The notes under the pieces: generated by a model
What the model was told of the DNA's origin: nothing
Seen by the model: the letters and a program-made list of their open reading frames with translations, nothing else
The model's database searches: none
Translations under genes and position numbers: made by a program
In this document: in pieces, positions 13,673 through 17,847 of the stretch
How the letters are laid out: every line of letters starts with the position of its first letter
Numbering within the stretch: position 1 is the first letter of the stretch
Source: Pseudomonadota bacterium
GTDB lineage: Bacteria > Pseudomonadota > Gammaproteobacteria > Burkholderiales > Burkholderiaceae_C
Direction of reading: 5' to 3'
NCBI GenBank assembly: GCA_023390985.1
Contig: JAEWBU010000087.1
Span: 1 to 17,847 of the forward strand
DNA: 17,847 bases

Positions 13673-14488
13673 TCAGTTTTTCTGGCAGGCGGGACAGAAA
13701 AAAGTCGCCCTTTGTCCCTGCCGGATCGCCTTCACCGTGGTGCCACATACACGGCAAGGCTGGCCGGCGCGTCCATACACCATCGCCTCCAGCTGGAAGT
13801 AGCCCGACTCCCCGTGGGCGTTGGAGAAGTCGCGCAAGGTGCTGCCGCCCTGGGCCACCGCGCGGGCCAGCACGTCGCGGATGGCCGCGTGCAGCTTCAG
13901 CGCGCGGGGCCGGCTGATGCGAGCCGCGCTCAGGGTGGGCCGGATTCGCGCCAGGAACAGCGCTTCGGACGCGTAGATGTTGCCCACGCCCACCACCAGG
14001 TCGCCCGCGAGAAGCACCTGCTTGATCGGCGCCTTGCGCCTGCGCAGGCCCGCGTGGAAGGCCTCGGGATCGAAGCCCTCCTCCAGCGGCTCCACCCCCA
14101 GCGCTCCGAGCAGCTTGACCGCGCCCGGGGCCTGCTCCTCCTCGACGTGGACCACGGCGCCGAAACGGCGCGGGTCGTTCAGGCGCAGGACACCGCGGCT
14201 GGTGACCAGGTCGAAGTGGTCATGGACGCCCGCCGGGGGCTGCGAGGGCGAGAAATTCAGGCTGCCCGACATGCCCAGGTGAAGCAGCAAGAGTCCCTGG
14301 TCGAGGTCGAGCAGCAGGTACTTGCCGCGCCGGCGCACCGCGCGCACCTCGCGGCCGACCAGTTCGGCCGGCGGGCAGCCCAGCGGCCAGCGCAAGGGCT
14401 TGCCCATGCGCACCTCTTCGATGCGGGCGCCGGCGATGCGGTCGGCAAAACTCAGTCGGGTGACCTCGACTTCGGGTAATTCGGGCAT
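13673..14488 (-). CDS. mutM: Formamidopyrimidine-DNA glycosylase MutM (Fpg)
   Basis: Bifunctional glycosylase/AP lyase that excises 8-oxoguanine paired with cytosine, and formamidopyrimidines. The 271-aa protein has every expected element: N-terminal PELPEVE, whose Pro2 (Schiff-base nucleophile) and Glu3 are catalytic; the DNA-binding Lys in RRGKYLLLDL; LHLGMSGSL; the helix-two-turn-helix with VVGVGNIYASEAL; and the zinc finger CRVCGTT...FFCPACQKN at the C-terminus, ending two residues after the fourth Cys. ATG 14488 is the only start that gives PELPEVE directly after Met. No strong Shine-Dalgarno is visible. It is the first gene of a three-gene minus-strand set with the dynamin-like GTPase and mutY. 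Confidence 0.97.
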   Translation of the reverse strand: MPELPEVEVTRLSFADRIAGARIEEVRMGKPLRWPLGCPPAELVGREVRAVRRRGKYLLLDLDQGLLLLHLGMSGSLNFSPSQPPAGVHDHFDLVTSRGVLRLNDPRRFGAVVHVEEEQAPGAVKLLGALGVEPLEEGFDPEAFHAGLRRRKAPIKQVLLAGDLVVGVGNIYASEALFLARIRPTLSAARISRPRALKLHAAIRDVLARAVAQGGSTLRDFSNAHGESGYFQLEAMVYGRAGQPCRVCGTTVKAIRQGQRATFFCPACQKN

Positions 14489-14530
14489 GGAGGGCGCGCG
14501 CGGCGGGGGCTTGGATTTATTATGGTCCGG
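14489..14530. promoter_or_regulatory. Divergent mutM/TPR-lipoprotein promoter region, AT-rich patch
   Basis: Only 33 bp separate the mutM ATG (14488) from ATG 14522 of the lipoprotein gene. The patch GGATTTATTATGGTCC (14514-14529) is the one AT-rich stretch; the minus strand reads CATAAT (14525-14520), a possible -10 about 30 bases before mutM. No -35 is convincing. The plus-strand promoter cannot be placed; it may lie inside mutM. Confidence 0.3.
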
Positions 14531-16309
14531 ATGAATCCCCGTTCCCGACTGGCCGCGAGCGCGCTGTTGGTGTCGCTGGCGCTGGTGCAGGCGGGCTGCG
14601 CGCAGGTCGCGCCCGCCACGACTCCGGCGCTCGGGGCGGCTGCCGACGCCCCGCAGGCGCTCAATCAGCAGACCGCCGTCAGCTCCCTCGATGCCGAGCT
14701 GTTCTACCAGCTGTTGCTGGGCGAGCTGAACGCGCGCGGCGACGAATCGGCCGCCGGCTACTCGCTGGTGCTCGACGCGGCCCGCAAGACCAACGATCCG
14801 GCGCTCTACCAGCGCGCCGTCGAGATCGCCTTCCAGAATCGCGCCGGCGACGCCGCATTGCAGGCGGCACGCGCCTGGAAGCAGGCGCAGCCGAATTCGC
14901 GCGAGGCCAATCGCTTCGTGCTGCAGATCCTGCTGGCGCTCAACCAGGTGGGCGACAGCCTGGAGCCGCTGCGCACCGAAGTCGCCTTGGCCGAACCCGC
15001 CGAACGCAACGCGACCATGAGCGCCATCCCGCGCCTGTACGCACGGGTGGGCGACAAGAAGCTGGCCGCCAGCGTGGTGGAGCAGGCGCTGGCCGACATG
15101 CTGGCCAATCCGGCGTACTCCGCCGCGGCCTGGTCGAGCCTGGGACGCGTGCGCCTCGCAGCCAACGACCTGCCCGGCGCGCTGGAAGCCGCGCGGCGCG
15201 GCCAGGCAGCCGATCCCCGTTCGGAAGCGCCTGCGCTGCTGGCCCTCGAGCTGATGGACCCCAAGCAGCCGCAGGCCGAGCCGATCGTCCGCTCCTACCT
15301 CGACGGCAAGGGCCTGCCCGAAATCCGCATGGGCTACGCCCGGGCCCTGCTGGACGCCAACCGCTACACCGAGGCCAGCCAGCAGCTCAAGCTCGTCACC
15401 ACCGAGAAGCCCGAACTGGCCGAGGCATGGCTGGCCCTGGGCACGCTGCAGGTCCAGGAGAACCAGCTGTCGCCGGCCGAAGCCACGCTCAAGCGCTACG
15501 TGGAGCTGGCCCAGTCCCAGCGCAGCGGTCAGGATCGCAGCCGCGGCCTGGCCCAGGCGTACCTGTCGCTGGCGCAGATTTCCGAGAAGCGGCGCGACTT
15601 CGCGGGGGCCAACGCCTGGCTGGACCGCATCGAGAACTCGCAGGACCTGGTGGCCGCGCAGAACCGCCGCGCTTCCATCATGGCCCAGCAAGGACGACTG
15701 GATGACGCCAGGAAGCTGATCCGCGGCCTGCCCGAACGCACGCCGGCCGACGCGCGCATCAAGGTCACCGCCGAAGTGCAGTTGCTGCGCGACCAGAGGC
15801 AGTACAAGGCCGCCTACGACCTGCTGGGCCAGGCCGCCGCCAGGGATCCGAGCGACGTCGATCTGGTTTACGACCAGGCCATGATGGCCGAGAAGCTGAA
15901 CAACCTGCCCGAGATGGAACGGCTGCTTCGCAAGGTCATCGCGACCCGGCCCGACTACCACCATGCATACAACGCCCTGGGCTATTCGCTCGCGGAACGC
16001 AGCCTGCGGCTGCCCGAGGCGCGGCAGCTGATCCAGAAGGCGCTGGAGTTCGCGCCGGGCGATCCGTTCATCAGCGACAGCCTGGGCTGGGTCGAATTCC
16101 GCATGGGCAATCGCGCGGAGGCGCTGCGCATCCTGGAAGGGGCGTACAAGTCCCGGCCCGACGCGGAGATCGCCGCGCATCTGGGCGAAGTGCTCTGGAC
16201 CCTTGGTCAGCGCGACAAGGCCCAGGCCGTCTGGAAGGAAGGCCTGCTCCTCAACGCCGAGAACGAGACGCTGCAGGAGACGATCAAGCGCCTGCGGATC
16301 AAGCCATGA
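14522..16309 (+). CDS. TPR-repeat lipoprotein
   Basis: A 595-aa lipoprotein of unrecognised specific function. The N-terminus has a basic start, a hydrophobic stretch and a lipobox VQAGC with the lipidated Cys at residue 26, then a Pro/Ala linker; residue +2 is Ala, not Asp, so sorting to the outer membrane is expected. The body is helical repeats; those from about 460 on are clear tetratricopeptide units (HAYNALGYSLAERSL, PEARQLIQKALEFAP, DSLGWVEFRMGNRAEAL, HLGEVLWTLGQRDKA). TPR proteins bind partners and do not catalyse. Start ATG 14522 is used; ATG 14531 (MNPRSR) is also possible and would put the lipidated Cys at 23. Its stop overlaps the lolB start (ATGA), so it is translated with the lipoprotein acceptor and its product may use or assist that pathway. 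Confidence 0.9.
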   Translation: MVRMNPRSRLAASALLVSLALVQAGCAQVAPATTPALGAAADAPQALNQQTAVSSLDAELFYQLLLGELNARGDESAAGYSLVLDAARKTNDPALYQRAVEIAFQNRAGDAALQAARAWKQAQPNSREANRFVLQILLALNQVGDSLEPLRTEVALAEPAERNATMSAIPRLYARVGDKKLAASVVEQALADMLANPAYSAAAWSSLGRVRLAANDLPGALEAARRGQAADPRSEAPALLALELMDPKQPQAEPIVRSYLDGKGLPEIRMGYARALLDANRYTEASQQLKLVTTEKPELAEAWLALGTLQVQENQLSPAEATLKRYVELAQSQRSGQDRSRGLAQAYLSLAQISEKRRDFAGANAWLDRIENSQDLVAAQNRRASIMAQQGRLDDARKLIRGLPERTPADARIKVTAEVQLLRDQRQYKAAYDLLGQAAARDPSDVDLVYDQAMMAEKLNNLPEMERLLRKVIATRPDYHHAYNALGYSLAERSLRLPEARQLIQKALEFAPGDPFISDSLGWVEFRMGNRAEALRILEGAYKSRPDAEIAAHLGEVLWTLGQRDKAQAVWKEGLLLNAENETLQETIKRLRIKP

Positions 16310-16803
16310 GGGCGGCGGTCGCGCGCGCCGGCGCCGCGTTGCTCGTTTCGCTGCTCGCCGCCTGCGCTCAGCTGCCGCGTCCGCCGGCCGACGACGCCCT
16401 GGGGAGCCAGGTGCGATCGGGCCGCATGGCCCTTTCGGTGCAGGACCAGCCGAGCCAGTCGTTCTCCGCGGGATTCGAATTGCGCGGCCGTCCGCAGGCC
16501 GGCCAGCTGACGCTGCTCAATCCCATCGGCGGCACGCTCGCCATCCTGCAATGGCAACCCGGCACGGCGCAGTTGCAGACGCCGGGCCAGCCGCCGCGGC
16601 AGTTCGCGTCGATCGACGCGATGGTCGAGCAGGCCACGGGCGCCTCGCTGCCGGTAGCGGCGTTGTTCGACTGGCTGGCCGGCGTGAACACGCCCGTGCC
16701 CGGCTGGCAGGCCGACCTGTCGCAGCTGGCCGACGGGCGACTGCGCGCGCAGCGCCAGGATCCGCCGCCGCAGGCCGACCTGCGCGTGGTGCTGGACCGC
16801 TGA
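16306..16803 (+). CDS. lolB: Outer-membrane lipoprotein LolB
   Basis: LolB takes lipoproteins from the periplasmic carrier LolA and inserts them in the outer membrane. The 165-aa product has a signal peptide with lipobox LLAAC (Cys20), so LolB is itself a lipoprotein, with Ala at +2. The mature part has the beta-rich LolB pattern: SGRMALSVQ, QSFSAGFELRGRPQAGQLTLLNPIGGTLAIL, and ending WLAGVNTPVPGWQADL. At 165 aa it is shorter than the E. coli protein (about 207 aa); weak sequence conservation is normal for LolB, and the position between the TPR gene and ispE is strong support. The start overlaps the TPR gene's TGA, and its TGA is six bases before the ispE ATG. Confidence 0.9.
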   Translation: MRAAVARAGAALLVSLLAACAQLPRPPADDALGSQVRSGRMALSVQDQPSQSFSAGFELRGRPQAGQLTLLNPIGGTLAILQWQPGTAQLQTPGQPPRQFASIDAMVEQATGASLPVAALFDWLAGVNTPVPGWQADLSQLADGRLRAQRQDPPPQADLRVVLDR

Positions 16804-16809
16804 CCGCCC

Positions 16810-17679
16810 ATGCGAGCGCTCCATGACGTGGCCGCGCCGGCCAAGCTCAACCTGTTCCTGCACGTCACCGGCCGTCGCGACGACGGCTACCACCTGCTGC
16901 AGTCGGCGTTCATCCTGCTGGACTGGCAGGACACGCTGCACTTCGAACTGCGCCCGGGCGGCGCGCTCAGCCGCGAAGACATCGCGGAGCCGGTGCCGGC
17001 CGAGGATCTCGTGCTGCGTGCGGCCCGCGCCCTCCAGCAAGCGACGGGCACGCGCGAAGGCGCCCACATCACGCTCGACAAGCGCCTGCCCGCCCAGGCG
17101 GGCCTGGGCGGCGGCTCGTCCGACGCGGCTTCGTGCCTGCTCGCGCTCAATCGCCTGTGGCGCACGGGGCTGTCGCTGCAACAGCTCGAGCGCATCGGGC
17201 TGTCGCTGGGCGCGGACCTTCCGTTCTTCCTGCGCGGACGCAACGCCTGGGTCGAGGGAATCGGTGAGGAGATCACGCCGATCGAGGTGCCGTTTTCACG
17301 CTTCCTGGTGGTCAAGCCACCCCAGGGACTGGACACGGCAACTATCTTTCGCGACCCGGCGCTGAAACGTGACAGCAGGGCTGCTACAATCTCTGGCTTT
17401 GCTGCAAACCCGCTGCAGTTCGGTCGAAACGATCTGCAGCCCGTGGCCCAGCGGCTCTGCCCCCAGGTGGGCGAGGCGCTCGAGTGGCTGGCCCTACAGG
17501 GCCTGCCGGGCAGGATGACCGGGTCGGGCAGTGCGGTGTTCGCGCCGCTCGCCCCCGGACAGCCGGCCGCCGCGGTTCCGCCTTCGTGGCAGGGCTGGCG
17601 CGTGCGGGAGTGCAGCAATATGGAAGTCCATCCTTTGGCAGGGTGGGCCTCCAGCGACAGTTCATCGGTTGGTCGCTGA
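16810..17679 (+). CDS. ispE: 4-diphosphocytidyl-2-C-methyl-D-erythritol kinase (IspE)
   Basis: GHMP-family kinase of the methylerythritol phosphate route to isoprenoids; it phosphorylates the 2-hydroxyl of CDP-methylerythritol with ATP. 289 aa, normal size. Seen: catalytic Lys12 in APAKLNLFLHV, GRRDDGYHLLQS, glycine-rich ATP loop PAQAGLGGGSSDAAS (94-108), catalytic Asp136 in GADLPFF, and MTGSGSAVFA near the C-terminus. The family ending GWRVRECSNMEVHPL is followed by a Ser-rich tail of about twelve residues. The start at 16810 follows lolB by six bases. A sigma70-type promoter lies inside this gene (17362-17390), probably serving tRNA-Gln and prs. Confidence 0.97.
   Translation: MRALHDVAAPAKLNLFLHVTGRRDDGYHLLQSAFILLDWQDTLHFELRPGGALSREDIAEPVPAEDLVLRAARALQQATGTREGAHITLDKRLPAQAGLGGGSSDAASCLLALNRLWRTGLSLQQLERIGLSLGADLPFFLRGRNAWVEGIGEEITPIEVPFSRFLVVKPPQGLDTATIFRDPALKRDSRAATISGFAANPLQFGRNDLQPVAQRLCPQVGEALEWLALQGLPGRMTGSGSAVFAPLAPGQPAAAVPPSWQGWRVRECSNMEVHPLAGWASSDSSSVGR
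17362..17390 (+). promoter_or_regulatory. Sigma70-type promoter inside ispE, upstream of tRNA-Gln and prs
   Basis: CTGAAA (17362-17367, four of six matches to the -35) and TACAAT (17385-17390, five of six to the -10) are spaced by 17 bp, and TGC before TACAAT makes an extended -10. Transcription would start near 17397, within ispE, about 300 bases before tRNA-Gln and 420 before prs. As I recall, E. coli prs also has a promoter within its upstream ispE with a leader of about 300 bases, which makes this reading more likely. Confidence 0.6.
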
Positions 17680-17699
17680 TTTCAGCGGTCGACCCGTGT

Positions 17700-17776
17700 A
17701 GGGGAGTCGCCAAGTTGGTCAAGGCACCGGATTTTGATTCCGGCATGCGAGGGTTCGAGTCCTTCCTCCCCTGCCA
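17700..17776 (+). tRNA. tRNA-Gln (anticodon TTG)
   Basis: A 77-nt cloverleaf: acceptor AGGGGAG pairs with CTCCCCT, the anticodon stem CCGGA/TCCGG encloses TTTTGAT with anticodon TTG, and the T loop is TTCGAGT. The CCA end is encoded. It reads CAA and, by wobble, CAG. It lies 20 bases after ispE and 40 before prs, the usual betaproteobacterial order. Confidence 0.97.
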
Positions 17777-17777
17777 A

Positions 17778-17800
17778 ACCCTTTCGGGGTCTTCCGACCC
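17778..17800 (+). other. Two mutually exclusive small hairpins between tRNA-Gln and prs
   Basis: ACCC (17778-17781) can pair with GGGT (17787-17790), while GGGTC (17787-17791) can pair with GACCC (17796-17800) around a TTCC loop. The two stems share GGGT and cannot form together. No T-tract follows, so it is not a terminator; tRNA 3' processing or a prs leader role is possible. Confidence 0.3.
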
Positions 17801-17816
17801 GCACTCTGGTCCGCAC

Positions 17817-17847
17817 ATGCAGGCTCAATCGAATCCCGACTTCATGG
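17817..17847 (+). CDS. prs: Start of ribose-phosphate pyrophosphokinase (prs), cut by window edge
   Basis: Only ten codons are visible, MQAQSNPDFM. This resembles the usual betaproteobacterial Prs start, and the position after ispE and tRNA-Gln is where prs is expected. Prs makes PRPP from ribose 5-phosphate and ATP for nucleotide, histidine and NAD synthesis. The call rests mainly on gene order; ten residues alone would not support it. No clear Shine-Dalgarno precedes the ATG. Confidence 0.65.
   Translation, partial: MQAQSNPDFM

Noticed and set aside
13673..16180. An 835-codon minus frame extending mutM upstream
   Set aside because: The first 560 or so codons are antisense to the TPR lipoprotein gene and have no recognisable domain; mutM begins at 14488 with PELPEVE.
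1..17847. CRISPR array, insertion sequence, prophage, toxin-antitoxin pair or riboswitch
   Set aside because: No spaced direct repeats, transposase, integrase, small toxin-like gene pair or known riboswitch core was seen; nearly all bases belong to core genes.

Overview
The window is GC-rich chromosomal DNA from a betaproteobacterium. It most likely belongs to the Burkholderiales, near Comamonadaceae (Ramlibacter/Variovorax-like). This rests on gene content and order (hrcA divergent from nadK-recN; lolB-ispE-tRNA-Gln-prs; mutM and mutY on either side of a dynamin-like GTPase) and on protein style; no database search was possible. Almost all of the sequence is accounted for. There is no phage, insertion sequence, CRISPR array or obvious foreign island, so this is a core-genome segment and not an accessory one.

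Layout. (1) 1-4127, minus strand: two tandem cyclic-di-GMP signalling genes. The downstream one is PAS-PAS-PAS-GGDEF-EAL and is cut by the window edge. The upstream one is GAF, a degenerate GGDEF and an intact EAL, so probably a phosphodiesterase. (2) 4128-4326: a divergent intergenic region with two perfect dyads and a candidate promoter. (3) 4327-5840, plus: an exported SH3-domain protein and an exported M48 metalloprotease joined by an ATGA overlap. (4) 5859-6171: a bidirectional terminator, tRNA-Arg(ACG), tRNA-Ile2(CAT), each tRNA with its own -10 box, then a REP-like palindrome and a GC-rich perfect hairpin that covers the hrcA stop codon. (5) 6168-7172 minus: hrcA, divergent across 43 bp from nadK-recN-rapZ (7216-10633 plus), whose junctions overlap by 4 bp. 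(6) 10634-14488 minus: mutM, a dynamin-family GTPase, then mutY. The GTPase and mutY overlap by 4 bp. (7) 14522-17679 plus: TPR lipoprotein, lolB, ispE, then tRNA-Gln(TTG) and the first ten codons of prs at the right edge.

How the genes work together. mutM and mutY are the two glycosylases of the 8-oxoguanine (GO) repair pathway; the GTPase translated between them is the most unexpected partner in the window. recN (double-strand break repair) shares a transcript with nadK (NADP supply) and rapZ (a GTPase/ATPase-fold RNA-binding adaptor). The TPR lipoprotein and LolB are both predicted lipoproteins, and LolB is the outer-membrane lipoprotein acceptor. ispE (isoprenoid precursors) leads into prs (PRPP synthesis), with a good sigma70 promoter inside ispE that probably drives tRNA-Gln and prs. 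The most promising candidate for something under-described is the mutM-dynamin-mutY operon; other observations are regulatory details or domain degeneration.
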